Assembly (NCBI RefSeq): GCF_000373565.1
Contig: NZ_KB891813.1
Coordinates: forward strand, 62,001-126,000
Reading direction: 5' to 3'
Length of the DNA: 64,000 nt
Source: Streptomyces sp. HmicA12
Lineage (GTDB): Bacteria; Actinomycetota; Actinomycetes; Streptomycetales; Streptomycetaceae
Shown: positions 48,332 to 57,450 of the stretch, piece after piece
Position numbering within the stretch: position 1 is the stretch's first letter
Layout: each line of letters starts with the position of its first letter
Made by a program: the position numbers and the translations under genes
The notes under the pieces: generated by a model
Database searches by the model: none
Seen by the model: the letters and a program-made list of their open reading frames with translations, nothing else
What the model was told of the DNA's origin: nothing

Positions 48332-49753
48332 ATGGGACGTCATGGGTGGAAATCGGGGGCTCGGCGATGGCGGCTCATCGCCCTGCTCGGCGTGGGGATG
48401 GCCGCTCTGGCCCTGGTGCTGACCGTGATCGGCACGCTTCCTGACAACAAGGACCTCAGCTCGGGCACCACGCCGGACGGCGACAAGGTCCACGGCACCC
48501 CGGCCGACCCTCCCGAGCAGCAAGGACCCGCCGTGGGCTGGGGCTTCACCCACAACCAGCACTCCGCGGACGAGGGGTCGAAGGCCGCCGTCGAGCGCGC
48601 GAAGAAGCTGCTCGGCGAGACGCCGATGCCACAGAACCAGGCGATCATGGGCTGGGGCGCGGACAACCCCGAGCCGGTGAAGGGCGGTTACGACTTCGAG
48701 GCGATGGACCGCCGCATCGACTTCATCCGTGCGTCCGGCGGCACACCGGTGGTCACGCTGTGCTGCGCGCCCGACTGGATGAAGGGCGGCAAGCCCGGCG
48801 TCGACAACACGGACTGGAGCCAGTCGAACCTGGAGAAGGCCCCGGACCCCGACCACTACCAGGACTTCGCGAACCTCGCCGCCACGGTCGCCAAGCGGTA
48901 CCCGTACGTACGGCACTTCATCGTCTGGAACGAGTTCAAGGGCTTCTGGAACGACAGCGAGTCCCGCTGGGACTACGAGGGCTACACGAAGCTCTACAAC
49001 CTCGTCTACAAGGCGCTGAAGAAGATCGACAAGGACATCGACGTCGGCGGCCCGTACCTGGTCATGGACAGCCTCGACCCGAAGCGGACCGAGGGCACGT
49101 CGGACGCCGTCACGGGACCGTGGGGGCGCATGGACCAGAGGATCGTCGACGCCTTCGAGTACTGGAACGAGCACAAGACCGGCGCGGACTTCGTCGTCGT
49201 CGACGGGTCGAGCTACACGAACGACGACGAGATGCTGCCGGACGAGTTCGCCGCGACCGACAAGTTCACCGCGGTGAGCAGGTGGATCGAGGAGCGGACC
49301 GGCGATCTGCCGCTGTGGTGGGCCGAGTACTACGTGGAGCCGGCCGACAGCAAGGACGAGCGCGACGACTGGAGCGAGCCGCACCGGGTCGCCGTGCAGG
49401 CGGCCGGGATGATGGCCCTCGCCAGGGGCGGGACGACGTCCGCGTTCTACTGGAACCCGGAGGACGAGAAGGGCACCTCGTGCCCCGGCTGCCTGTGGCG
49501 GCCGACGGACCGGTCCTCGGGCGGCGGCCCGCTGCCGATGTACGACCTGGTGTCGCGGTTCAACGAGGAGTTCGGGCCCGGGACGACGTTCAGGAAGGTG
49601 TCGGTCGCCGCCGACGACAGGCCGAACGTGCGGGTGCTCGGCGACGACAAGGCCGTGCTCGTGGTCAACACGCTGAACCGGTCGATCAGCGCGAAGGTCG
49701 ACGGCAAGCGGTTCGAGATGCAGGGGTACGAGGTGAAGTGGCTGAAGCGGTAG
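48332..49753 (+). CDS. Membrane-anchored GH39-like glycoside hydrolase
   Basis: 473 residues. N-terminal signal-anchor helix (about 15-34), short linker, then a TIM-barrel hydrolase: FIVWNEFKGFW with acid/base Glu201 and LWWAEYYVEP with probable nucleophile Glu332. This is the GH-A clan arrangement; GH39 (xylosidase/iduronidase type) is the closest I recognise. It would act outside the membrane on a polysaccharide. TACTCT (48318-48323) lies 8 bases before the ATG, hinting at a leaderless mRNA. It is convergent with the 1379-residue EPS gene, so hydrolase and synthesis genes sit together, as in loci where a hydrolase trims the polymer. Confidence 0.85.
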   Translation: MGRHGWKSGARRWRLIALLGVGMAALALVLTVIGTLPDNKDLSSGTTPDGDKVHGTPADPPEQQGPAVGWGFTHNQHSADEGSKAAVERAKKLLGETPMPQNQAIMGWGADNPEPVKGGYDFEAMDRRIDFIRASGGTPVVTLCCAPDWMKGGKPGVDNTDWSQSNLEKAPDPDHYQDFANLAATVAKRYPYVRHFIVWNEFKGFWNDSESRWDYEGYTKLYNLVYKALKKIDKDIDVGGPYLVMDSLDPKRTEGTSDAVTGPWGRMDQRIVDAFEYWNEHKTGADFVVVDGSSYTNDDEMLPDEFAATDKFTAVSRWIEERTGDLPLWWAEYYVEPADSKDERDDWSEPHRVAVQAAGMMALARGGTTSAFYWNPEDEKGTSCPGCLWRPTDRSSGGGPLPMYDLVSRFNEEFGPGTTFRKVSVAADDRPNVRVLGDDKAVLVVNTLNRSISAKVDGKRFEMQGYEVKWLKR

Positions 49754-49788
49754 CGCCCCCGCAACCCCGGAGCACTGCCGCCCACGCC

Positions 49789-49816
49789 TCAGTTCAGGCC
49801 CATCAGTTCAGGCCCA
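49789..49816. repeat. 14-bp tandem duplication across the stop of the EPS fusion gene
   Basis: TCAGTTCAGGCCCA twice in a row. The leftward gene's TGA (49803-49805) is the first three bases of the second unit, so the duplication duplicated the stop as well. Confidence 0.85.
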
Positions 49817-52800
49817 TCGTGATGAACCGCTGGATCAGCGACGCCACCACCACCGCGAGCAGCGGCAGCGAGAACCAGAACGTGCTCTGCAGCCACCGCA
49901 GCCGACGCACACTCGGACGGGTCGCCACCCGGACCACCTCGCGCGTCGTCAGCAGCACGAGCAGCGCCAGGGCCGCCAGCGCGCCGACCACCGACCACGG
50001 TGTCCAGGTGATCTGCGGACCGATCGGCCCCGGGTCCGCCTTCGCGACGGCGCCCGATGGCTCCTTGCGCAGCTGGTACATGGTCACGTCCTCATTGACG
50101 TAGACCTTCTTCAGCTCCGTACGGCGGTCGAGGTTGTCGACGAGACGCGTGGACCACGTCTTCGAGTAGCCGACGTCGAGCTGCAGATACACCACCTGAC
50201 TCTTGTTGATCATCAGGTACGAGCGCGGGCCCGCGTCCTTGAGCGCCTTGACGAGGCCGCCGACGAGGACCGGGTCGACGGGGGCGAGCGTCGGGACGTA
50301 GGTGACCTTCTCCATGTCCCGGGTGCCCCACGGCAGCGCGGGCGTGACGTTGTCGACCGGGTCGTCGCTCATCCACAGCAGGCGCACGGTCGGCTTGTCG
50401 TGGGCGTAGACGTAGTCCATCGCCGCGACCTCGCCGGGCCGGATCCGCTCGAACGGCTCGTTGCCCCACCGCGCCACCAGGAAGCCGCCCACGAGCAGCA
50501 GGCCCGCCATGAGCGCGGCGAGCGGGGCGAGGCTGATGCGGTCCTTGTCGCGTTCCTTCGCGGTGACGCCGGTGCGCGGGAAGAGCGCGAGGCCCGCGAG
50601 GAGCGCGGCGCCGGGCAGCGCGAACATGAAGACCCGCAGCGCCATCTCACCGCCGTACGACTGCATGCCGAAGCCGAGGAACGGCACGAAGGTCAGCACG
50701 ACGAGCGAGCGCTCGCGGTACTTCCAGTCGCGGCGGCGCCACCAGCCGTAGCAGGCGAACGCCAGCACACCGCCGGCCAGCAGCACGCGCGTGTACAGGA
50801 CGAGCTTGTGGGTCGAACTGCCGTCCTGGATACGGCCGGAGACGGAGGACGAGACATTGCCGCCGACGCCGCCGACACCGCCGAACAGGTCGTTGAAGTG
50901 CCCCGACCAGTACGGCTCGGCGAGGAACCCCAGCCAGACGGCGACCATCACGCCGAGCAGGAGCGGCAGCCCCCGCAACTCGCTGCGGCCGACGAGGACC
51001 AGGACCGTGAGCACGCCCAGCATCACGAAGGGGGTCAGCTGGTGGGCCGGGACCGTCGCCGCGTACAGCGCGATCAGGACGACGAGCAGCACCGCGCGCT
51101 GACGGCGGTCCGTCGGCTCGACCTCCGTCTCGCCCGGACGGCGCTTGGTCCACAGCACGCGCGGCGCCCTGAACCAGACCAGCAGGATCGCCACGAACAT
51201 CAGATACAGCAGGTACGTGAAGCCCTGCGGCGAGAAGTAGTCCTGGCCCACCCAGCCGCTCAGCACGAAGATCCACAGCCCGCTCCACTTGGCCTTCCAG
51301 CTCGCCCGCACCGAGCGCAGGAGCAGGAACATCGGTGCCAGGTAGAGGAGTTGGATCGCCGTCGGCCACCAGCGGATGACCTCGCCGAGGTCGCTGACAC
51401 CGCACGCCTCGGCGACGAAGGCGGCCGCGGCGAAGAAGCCCGGCCAGCTCCAGCGGGCGTCCAGGTCCGGCACCGCCGAACCGGTCCGGTCGATGTAGTC
51501 CATGAAGCCCAGGTGCTGCCAGGCCGTCGCGAACCGCGGTTCCGCCTCGATGACGGCCGGCAGCGCGTGCAGCGACACGACGGTGGCGAGCAGCGTGGCC
51601 AACAGCAGCCATTTGTGCGGGCGTTCGAGCCACAGCAGCGACGCGAAGACGCCGATGAGCAGGGCGGCGCCGAGCAGCGTCACGGGGGACAGGACCGCAA
51701 TCAGGCCGAGCCCGCCCATGTCGTCCAGGTCGGCGTCGCTCATCCCGAGGACCGGGCCCCAGTACAGGCCGAGGCCCGCGACCAGCAGCAGCGCGAGCAC
51801 GGCCACGGCCGGGGTGAGGCGGGCCCGCGGCGGCCGGGTGGCCGGGGTGCCGGGCGGCGAGGCCGAGGGCCGCCGGGCATCGGGGTCGAGGTCGGCGTCC
51901 TCGTCGGGCTCGGGCTCGGCCCCGGACTCGGGCTGCCCCTCGTCGATGCCCGAGTCGGTGCCTGAACCGGGGTTGATCCCGAAGTCGATCCCGCCGCCCT
52001 GCGCGGCCGCGGGCCAGGCGATGCCGGTGACGGCACCCGCGCCCGCACCCGGGATCCGGCCGTCGGAGTCGCCGCCGGGCTTCTTCCCCTGATCCTGCTC
52101 CGGCTTCAGCTCCTGCTCCGGCTCCTGCTCCGCGACCTTCCCGCCATTGTTCGCAGGGGTCACCGGTTTCACAGGGTTCACCGGTTTCACCGAGGACACG
52201 GACACCCCCGAGCCGCCCTCGCTGTTCCCCTCGCTCGACGCCTGCGAGGCCGACGCCCCGGAGTCCGGTTCGGCGGCCGGGGCCGAACGCTGCCCGACCG
52301 GCGATTTGAGCGCCCACGTCGGCCGGTGCGCCGAGGGTGTGCCGCGCGGCGGGGTCACCGGGCCCGGCCGCATGTCGGGCCGCCGCTCCTGGTGGTCCAG
52401 GTTGAGCTGCACCGCGAGTTGCAGCGTGTCCGAGTCCATCGCGTCGCGCAGCGCCCACTTGGGCCCCTGCTTGTCCGCCGCGCCCACGGTCACCTTCGGC
52501 GTCCCGAGGTCGGCGAGGTCGCCGTCGGGGGCCGCGTCCTCGACGGGGCGCGCGGGAGGTGCGGCGCGCACGACGCGCCACAGCTTCGGCGCGGCGATCG
52601 CCACGATCACGGCCAGCGAGGAGATCTCCGCGACCCCCGCGCCCGTCAGTCCCATCCGCGGCAGCAGAAGCAGCGTCAGACCGAGCACGAGGACGCACAA
52701 CAGGCCCTGCAGCCAAGCGAGTCCGGAGGTGCGGCTCTGCGCGCGCAGCACCGCGAAGTACGTCTCCATGACCACGCGCAGTGCCGCGCCGACGGCGAAC

Positions 52801-53942
52801 CAGCGCAGCAGCGGCGTCGCCGCGTGCGCGTAGTCGTCGCCGAAGACGTGCAGCACGACCGGCGCGAGGAGGAACAGGAGCCCGCAGATCGGGATCATGA
52901 TGCGGGCCATCCGGCGCAGCGCCGCCCGCGTGTTGGCGGCCAGCTGCGCCGGGTCGTGCGAGCCCTCCACGGTCAGCGAGGCGCCCATGTTGATGGCCAG
53001 CAGGTTGACGGTGCCGCCGATGGTGGTGGCGATGTAGAAGTACGCGTTGTCGGCGGAGCTGACCTGCGAGGCGATGATGACGGGCACGAGGTACACGACC
53101 ACGAGCGAGAACAGCGAGCCCGTGTAGTCGCCCGCGAGGAACCGGCCCATCTCGCGCAGCGACGGCGGATCCGCCTTGCCGTCGGTGGCCTCGATGTGCC
53201 GCGGCACCAGACGGCGGAAGACCAGCCAGCCCAGCGGGATCACCGAGAACGAGATCGCGACGACCCACGACACGAAGACACCGGTCGTCGCGAGCGCCGT
53301 CGCGAACGCCACCAGCAGCGCCAGCTTCACCAGCGAGAACACCGTGTTGCCCACCGGCACCCACAGCGCGTTGCGCAGCCCGGTCAGCACCCCGTCCTGG
53401 AGCGTGAGCAGGGACCAGGCGACGACGGCGGCGATGAACCCTAGGCCGTGCAGCGTCCCGTGCAGGAATCTGTACGAGGGGCCCCAGACGTCCAGCGTCA
53501 GCAGGAAGATCAGCGCCGCGAACGCGACCGCCGCCGAACTCCCCGCGTACGTACGGAAAATGAGGCGTCCGGTGGCGCGCCCGGCCACGGGGATGAAGCG
53601 GGCGAGGGCCCCGGTCAGCGTCACCGCGGTGAGCCCCGCGAGGAACTTCATCGCCGCGATCGCCGCGGAGCCCTGACCGACCGCGTCGGCCGTGTAGTAG
53701 TGCGCCGCGGCGAGCCAGAAGCCGACGCCGAGCACGCCGGAGATGCCGGTGTTCAGCATCAGCGCGTAGGCGTTGCGGAACAGCTGGTTACCGCCCCCCG
53801 GACCCATGGCGTCTGTCTTGCCCTTCCTGCCGCGGCCCATGCCGGGCAGCCTGAGTCTGCGGCCGGACGGACCTGGGGCCGCCGTCCCGGGCGCGGTCGT
53901 GGCCGGTGCGGCCTGGGCGCTGGTGGTCGTCGTGTCAGACAC
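49803..53942 (-). CDS. Flippase/polymerase-like fusion for exopolysaccharide export
   Basis: 1379 residues. Residues about 50-460 form a Wzx/MATE-type flippase with 12-14 helices (ALMLNTGISGVLGVGFWLAAAHYY). A 250-residue disordered linker (about 465-715) is rich in Pro, Glu, Asp and Gly. From about 718 a second polytopic domain has ten or more helices with large loops (WPGFFAAAAFVAEACG, YFSPQGFTYLLYL, VPAHQLTPFVMLGVL), like polymerase/GT-C proteins, with a soluble segment before the last helix. It probably flips and polymerises or transfers lipid-linked units. GTG at 53942 overlaps the deacetylase gene by 8 bases. Confidence 0.8.
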   Translation of the reverse strand: MSDTTTTSAQAAPATTAPGTAAPGPSGRRLRLPGMGRGRKGKTDAMGPGGGNQLFRNAYALMLNTGISGVLGVGFWLAAAHYYTADAVGQGSAAIAAMKFLAGLTAVTLTGALARFIPVAGRATGRLIFRTYAGSSAAVAFAALIFLLTLDVWGPSYRFLHGTLHGLGFIAAVVAWSLLTLQDGVLTGLRNALWVPVGNTVFSLVKLALLVAFATALATTGVFVSWVVAISFSVIPLGWLVFRRLVPRHIEATDGKADPPSLREMGRFLAGDYTGSLFSLVVVYLVPVIIASQVSSADNAYFYIATTIGGTVNLLAINMGASLTVEGSHDPAQLAANTRAALRRMARIMIPICGLLFLLAPVVLHVFGDDYAHAATPLLRWFAVGAALRVVMETYFAVLRAQSRTSGLAWLQGLLCVLVLGLTLLLLPRMGLTGAGVAEISSLAVIVAIAAPKLWRVVRAAPPARPVEDAAPDGDLADLGTPKVTVGAADKQGPKWALRDAMDSDTLQLAVQLNLDHQERRPDMRPGPVTPPRGTPSAHRPTWALKSPVGQRSAPAAEPDSGASASQASSEGNSEGGSGVSVSSVKPVNPVKPVTPANNGGKVAEQEPEQELKPEQDQGKKPGGDSDGRIPGAGAGAVTGIAWPAAAQGGGIDFGINPGSGTDSGIDEGQPESGAEPEPDEDADLDPDARRPSASPPGTPATRPPRARLTPAVAVLALLLVAGLGLYWGPVLGMSDADLDDMGGLGLIAVLSPVTLLGAALLIGVFASLLWLERPHKWLLLATLLATVVSLHALPAVIEAEPRFATAWQHLGFMDYIDRTGSAVPDLDARWSWPGFFAAAAFVAEACGVSDLGEVIRWWPTAIQLLYLAPMFLLLRSVRASWKAKWSGLWIFVLSGWVGQDYFSPQGFTYLLYLMFVAILLVWFRAPRVLWTKRRPGETEVEPTDRRQRAVLLVVLIALYAATVPAHQLTPFVMLGVLTVLVLVGRSELRGLPLLLGVMVAVWLGFLAEPYWSGHFNDLFGGVGGVGGNVSSSVSGRIQDGSSTHKLVLYTRVLLAGGVLAFACYGWWRRRDWKYRERSLVVLTFVPFLGFGMQSYGGEMALRVFMFALPGAALLAGLALFPRTGVTAKERDKDRISLAPLAALMAGLLLVGGFLVARWGNEPFERIRPGEVAAMDYVYAHDKPTVRLLWMSDDPVDNVTPALPWGTRDMEKVTYVPTLAPVDPVLVGGLVKALKDAGPRSYLMINKSQVVYLQLDVGYSKTWSTRLVDNLDRRTELKKVYVNEDVTMYQLRKEPSGAVAKADPGPIGPQITWTPWSVVGALAALALLVLLTTREVVRVATRPSVRRLRWLQSTFWFSLPLLAVVVASLIQRFITMGLN

Positions 53943-54759
53943 GGGTACGAGCTGCCTTCCGGCGGGCCTGTCGGGCTCTGCGGACCACGGCGTACCCCTT
54001 GGTCAGGGCACGGTCCGTGGCGAAGGTGCGGCCGATCGCGCGGCCCTGGACGAGCCGTTCGAACTCGGCGGCGCCGGTGGAGCGGCGCACGGTGACGCGC
54101 TGCAGGGCGTAGGGACCCTGCCGGCGCCTCGCGAGGCCGTTGCCCACGGCGAGCGACTGGGCGAAGCCCGCCGCGCGTACGGCCCGGCGCACCCGCCGGT
54201 CGGAGTGACCGTACGGATAGGCGAAGGAGACGGGTACGGCGCCCAGCTCGGCCTCGACGATCTCCTTGCCGTGCCGCAGCTCGAACTCCAGGTCTTCGTC
54301 CGGGAGTTGGTCGAGCTGCGGATGCGTGTGGCTGTGCCCGCCGATCTCCACGCCCTGCCCGGCGAGCGCCCGCACCTGGTCCCAGTCGAGCATCGTGTCG
54401 AGCCCGCGGCCGGTGTCGTGCGCGCCCCGCAGCCACCCCGTCGAGACGAACAGGGTGGCGGCGAAACCGTGCTTGGCGAGGACGGGCAGGGCGTGCCGGT
54501 GCACGCCCTCGTAGCCGTCGTCGAAGGTGATCAGGACGGGCCGGTCGGGCAGCGCCCGGCCGCCGCCGCGCCAGATACCGGCGAGCTCCGCGGTGGTCAG
54601 CGGAGTGCACCGGAGATCGGCGAGCAGCTCCATCTGCTCGGCGAACGCGCCGGGCGACACGGAGAGTCGACGCGTCTCCCGGTTCGGCGCGTGGGCCACC
54701 GAGTGGTACATCAGGATCGGGACGGGGACCCCGTCCGACGTCCGTGCCGGATCGCTCAT
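53935..54759 (-). CDS. Polysaccharide deacetylase (NodB homology)
   Basis: 274 residues. NodB motifs: PILMYHSVA at the start, PVLITFDDGYEG (motif 1, metal Asp), GGHSHTHPQLDQL (motif 2, HxxxH), FAYPYGHSDRRV (motif 3). This is carbohydrate esterase family 4, removing N-acetyl groups with a divalent metal. No signal peptide is evident, so it may act on a cytoplasmic lipid-linked intermediate, or the short N terminus may be exported otherwise. It is coupled to both neighbours (ATGA with the glycosyltransferase, 8-base overlap with the fusion gene). Confidence 0.92.
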   Translation of the reverse strand: MSDPARTSDGVPVPILMYHSVAHAPNRETRRLSVSPGAFAEQMELLADLRCTPLTTAELAGIWRGGGRALPDRPVLITFDDGYEGVHRHALPVLAKHGFAATLFVSTGWLRGAHDTGRGLDTMLDWDQVRALAGQGVEIGGHSHTHPQLDQLPDEDLEFELRHGKEIVEAELGAVPVSFAYPYGHSDRRVRRAVRAAGFAQSLAVGNGLARRRQGPYALQRVTVRRSTGAAEFERLVQGRAIGRTFATDRALTKGYAVVRRARQARRKAARTRV

Positions 54760-55751
54760 GCCGCTTCCCCCAAAGCGTCACCCCGGTCGATCTCCACGAC
54801 GGAGAACGTGGCGGCGTTCCCGCCCCGGGTCCGGAGACTGCCGAGAACGTACCCACCGGCCGCCGCCGCCACTCCGGCCACGATGGCCCCGGCCCGTCCC
54901 GCGCCACCCGGCCTGGCGAGCACGAAGTCCCGCACGCCGCGGGCCACCCCGGCCGGAAGCACCTTGCTCGTATAGGCGCGTTCGCTCTCAAGTCCCTTGC
55001 CCGCGCCGACACTTCGGGCGACCAGAGCCTTGGAGAGTCCCTCCGCGTACGTGCGCGTACGGAAGTAGGCGAACCGCTCCCGGCCGGCCGGGACCCGGTG
55101 ATGGATCACCGCCCGGTCGTCCACGAGCAGCACCGCGTCCGGTCTGGCCCGGCTCAGCCGGATGCACAGCTCCGTCTCCTCGCAGCCCAGCGGGCGCTTG
55201 TCGCCGTCCCGGCCGATACCGGTGGCGAACCCCCCGGCCACGTCGAAGGCGGTGCGCCGGAACGAGGCGTTGCCGCCCAGCACGTTGCGCACCCGCACCT
55301 TGCCCGGCGGCAGGCCCTTGTACGTGCAGCCCACCACCCAGTCGAACTCCTCGGGGAACCAGGCGGGCCGGCGGCCCGACGCCCAGATCGGCTCGGTGCG
55401 CCCGCCGACCGCCATCACGTCCGGGTCGGCGTACCCGGCCACGAACCAGCGCAGCCAGTCCCGCTCCGCGACCGCGTCGTCGTCGAGGAACGCGAGGATC
55501 TCGCCGTGCGCGGCCGCGATCCCGGTGTTCCGTCCCGCGGACAGGCCGCGCGGCCCCCGGTTGGCGAGGACCCGCACACCGTCCGTCTCCTTGTACTCCC
55601 GGGTGAGACGGTCGAGCAGTGCCGGGTTGTGGTCGACGACCAGCAGCGTCTCCAGGGCCGGACGCGACTGCGCGCGGACCGAGTCGACGGCCGCGAGGAT
55701 GTCGGTCCAGCGCTCTTCGGTGTACACGCAGATGACGACCGACGTCGTCAT
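54756..55751 (-). CDS. Family 2 glycosyltransferase
   Basis: 331 residues, GT-A fold: TSVVICVYTEERWTDILAAV, NRGPRGLSAGRNTGIAAAHG, DDD metal motif in ILAFLDDDAVAERDWL, and acceptor motif ETELCIRLSRA. A C-terminal hydrophobic segment (AIVAGVAAAAGGYVLGSL) suggests membrane contact. It adds a sugar from a nucleotide donor to the growing lipid-linked unit. ATG at 55751 is 20 bases after the preceding gene; a weak RBS precedes it. Confidence 0.92.
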   Translation of the reverse strand: MTTSVVICVYTEERWTDILAAVDSVRAQSRPALETLLVVDHNPALLDRLTREYKETDGVRVLANRGPRGLSAGRNTGIAAAHGEILAFLDDDAVAERDWLRWFVAGYADPDVMAVGGRTEPIWASGRRPAWFPEEFDWVVGCTYKGLPPGKVRVRNVLGGNASFRRTAFDVAGGFATGIGRDGDKRPLGCEETELCIRLSRARPDAVLLVDDRAVIHHRVPAGRERFAYFRTRTYAEGLSKALVARSVGAGKGLESERAYTSKVLPAGVARGVRDFVLARPGGAGRAGAIVAGVAAAAGGYVLGSLRTRGGNAATFSVVEIDRGDALGEAA

Positions 55752-55771
55752 CCGCGCGTGCTGAGACTCCG

Positions 55772-56608
55772 TCAAGATCCGTCTCCCCGTCCGAGACCGG
55801 GCTTCGCCGGGACGGTCCTTCTGCTGCGCAGCGCCCGACGGTTCGAGCGCTCCCTGAGGATCACCTTCAGGACCCGGATCCCGTCCCGCACGGCGCGCAG
55901 ATTGCTCGCCCCGTGGATGCGCAGATACTCGTGGCTGGGGATCTCCTGGACCTTCAGGCCCGCCTTGACGACCCTTATGTTCATCAGGGTCTCCACCTCG
56001 AAGCCGGTGCAGTCGAGCTCGATCTCGTCGAGGCAGTGCCGCCAGAACGCGTTGTAGCCGTAGCAGAGGTCGGTGTAGCGGGCCCCGAACTTGGCGTTCA
56101 CGGCCGTGCACAGCGCCCAGTTGCCCAGCTTGCGGACCGGGGTCATGTCGTCCGTGCCGCCGCCGTTGGCGAACCGCGAGCCCTTGGCGAAGTCGGCGCC
56201 GGACACCAGCGCCGACACATAGCTGACGATCTCCTGGCCGTCCGCCGAGCCGTCCGCGTCGACCATCACGATGATGTCGCCCGAGCAGGCCTGGAACCCG
56301 GTGATCAGGGCATCCCCCTTGCCCTTGCCGCTCTGCGGCACGACCACCACGTCGGGCCACAACTCCCTTGCCACCTCTACGGTGTTGTCGGTGGAGTTGC
56401 CGTCCACGAGGACGACCTCGTGGATCCACTCCGGGAGCGTCTTGAAGACGTAGGGCAGGTTCTCCGCCTCGTTCATGGCGGGAATGACCACGCTGACCCG
56501 TGGCGCGATGGCCAGGTGCGTGGAGATCGCCCGGTACCGGGCGGGTATGCGTGCGGTCGTGGTCCCCTCGTCGTCCGGGATCACCGGGCGCACAACGGAA
56601 CTGCTCAT
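55772..56608 (-). CDS. Family 2 glycosyltransferase, polyprenyl-phosphate type (DPM1-like)
   Basis: 278 residues: RVSVVIPAMNEAENLPYVFK, VLVDGNSTDNTVEVARELW, DADGSADGQEI metal motif, and SHEYLRIHGASNLRAVRDG near the end. The GT2 branch resembles dolichyl-phosphate mannose/glucose synthases that charge polyprenyl phosphate. No transmembrane segment is seen. It is the first enzyme gene of the leftward EPS operon; a hairpin and a small ORF lie in the approximately 400-base leader upstream. Confidence 0.92.
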   Translation of the reverse strand: MSSSVVRPVIPDDEGTTTARIPARYRAISTHLAIAPRVSVVIPAMNEAENLPYVFKTLPEWIHEVVLVDGNSTDNTVEVARELWPDVVVVPQSGKGKGDALITGFQACSGDIIVMVDADGSADGQEIVSYVSALVSGADFAKGSRFANGGGTDDMTPVRKLGNWALCTAVNAKFGARYTDLCYGYNAFWRHCLDEIELDCTGFEVETLMNIRVVKAGLKVQEIPSHEYLRIHGASNLRAVRDGIRVLKVILRERSNRRALRSRRTVPAKPGLGRGDGS

Positions 56609-56631
56609 GAGTCTGGTCCCTCTCGTCCGGT

Positions 56632-56656
56632 GGACCGCCCGCCCCTCGGGCGGTCC
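56632..56656 (-). promoter_or_regulatory. Hairpin in the leader of the EPS operon
   Basis: GGACCGCCCG, loop CCCCT, CGGGCGGTCC: a 10-bp perfect stem 23 bases before the glycosyltransferase start. It could attenuate translation or transcription of the EPS genes. Confidence 0.5.
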
Positions 56657-56686
56657 GGCTGTGTATCCGGTTCGAAAGGGGGGTTC

Positions 56687-56824
56687 TCACTTACGGACAG
56701 GACGGAATGCTCTCCGTGCAGGCCGGGTGAGCTGGCAATACACACCGGTTGGTTGGACCGGCCGCGCGGCCCGCGACTCGGCGACCCACATGACTGCCCC
56801 GGTCACTGGCGCTGGAGCGGTCAC
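56687..56824 (-). CDS. Possible 45-residue small ORF in the EPS leader
   Basis: GTG at 56824 opens 45 codons ending in TGA at 56687-56689, with G/C-rich third positions in the first half. The product contains VMWVAESRAARPVQPTG, then VYCQLTRPARRAF. No domain is recognised and the RBS is weak. It lies between a candidate promoter and the glycosyltransferase gene on the same strand, so it could be a leader peptide or a chance frame. Confidence 0.35.
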   Translation of the reverse strand: MTAPAPVTGAVMWVAESRAARPVQPTGVYCQLTRPARRAFRPVRK

Positions 56825-56942
56825 TGAAATGAGCGGTTCACCGAACACGGCACCCCCCTACCGCGCCCCGCGCCGGGCCTTCGCGATCTTGAGCCCTCCC
56901 CTAGATCGCATGGCGTGCTGGACCGATGCGGGTAGATGTACG

Positions 56943-56972
56943 ACGGTATTGACTATTGAGACCTTATGGCAA
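56943..56972 (-). promoter_or_regulatory. Candidate promoter of the EPS operon in an A+T-rich island
   Basis: Minus strand TTGCCA (56972-56967), 18-base spacer, TACCGT (56948-56943). The surrounding 56940-57030 is unusually A+T-rich for this genome. It would give a leader of about 330 bases before the first glycosyltransferase gene. Confidence 0.35.
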
Positions 56973-57015
56973 GACCTGGAACGAGTCTCACGTTTTTGTT
57001 GTTCTGTCCATTACT

Positions 57016-57450
57016 TCAACTCCCGTACCACTGGCGAAGTTTGCCCCTTCCTTTACGGATGGTCAGGTGGAGCAGGAAGGTGAGAGCGCTGAGCGCGCCT
57101 ACGGCGATCACGCCGCCGTCGACCGACCAGCGGTGCGTCGCGAGCATGCCCTGGGCGACCCCCATCACCACGCAGACCGCGCCGGCGGCCGAGACGAGGA
57201 AGCGGGCCCATGGGTCGAAGCCGCGCAGGGCCGCGGCGAACGCGGATCCGGGCGCGGCCAGCAGGAAGAAGAGTGCGAGAGGTCCGCGCAGCGGAGAGTC
57301 CGCGTGCGCGAGCGCGAGTACGAGGCCCGCGCCACCTGCGACGACGCCGGCACCCGCGAGCAGGTACCACGTGTCTCTGTCCGCCGGTGTGTCCGCCGGA
57401 CCGTCCCCCGAACCGCCGGATGACGACGGCTTGATGCCGATGGTCTGCAT
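57016..57450 (-). CDS. Small four-helix membrane protein
   Basis: 144 residues from ATG at 57450 (GGGGG upstream). After a 35-residue polar N terminus there are four helices: WYLLAGAGVVAGGAGLVLAL, LALFFLLAAPGSAFAAAL, FLVSAAGAVCVVMGVAQGML and GGVIAVGALSALTFLLHL, then a basic tail KGRGKLRQWYGS. No family is recognised with certainty. It lies upstream of the EPS operon on the same strand, divergent from the GDSL lipase, and may be an accessory membrane component. Confidence 0.75.
   Translation of the reverse strand: MQTIGIKPSSSGGSGDGPADTPADRDTWYLLAGAGVVAGGAGLVLALAHADSPLRGPLALFFLLAAPGSAFAAALRGFDPWARFLVSAAGAVCVVMGVAQGMLATHRWSVDGGVIAVGALSALTFLLHLTIRKGRGKLRQWYGS

Noticed and set aside
50400..51965. 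521-codon + frame inside the EPS fusion gene
   Set aside because: The product is Arg/Gln/His/Glu-rich and motif-free, antisense to membrane helices of the fusion.
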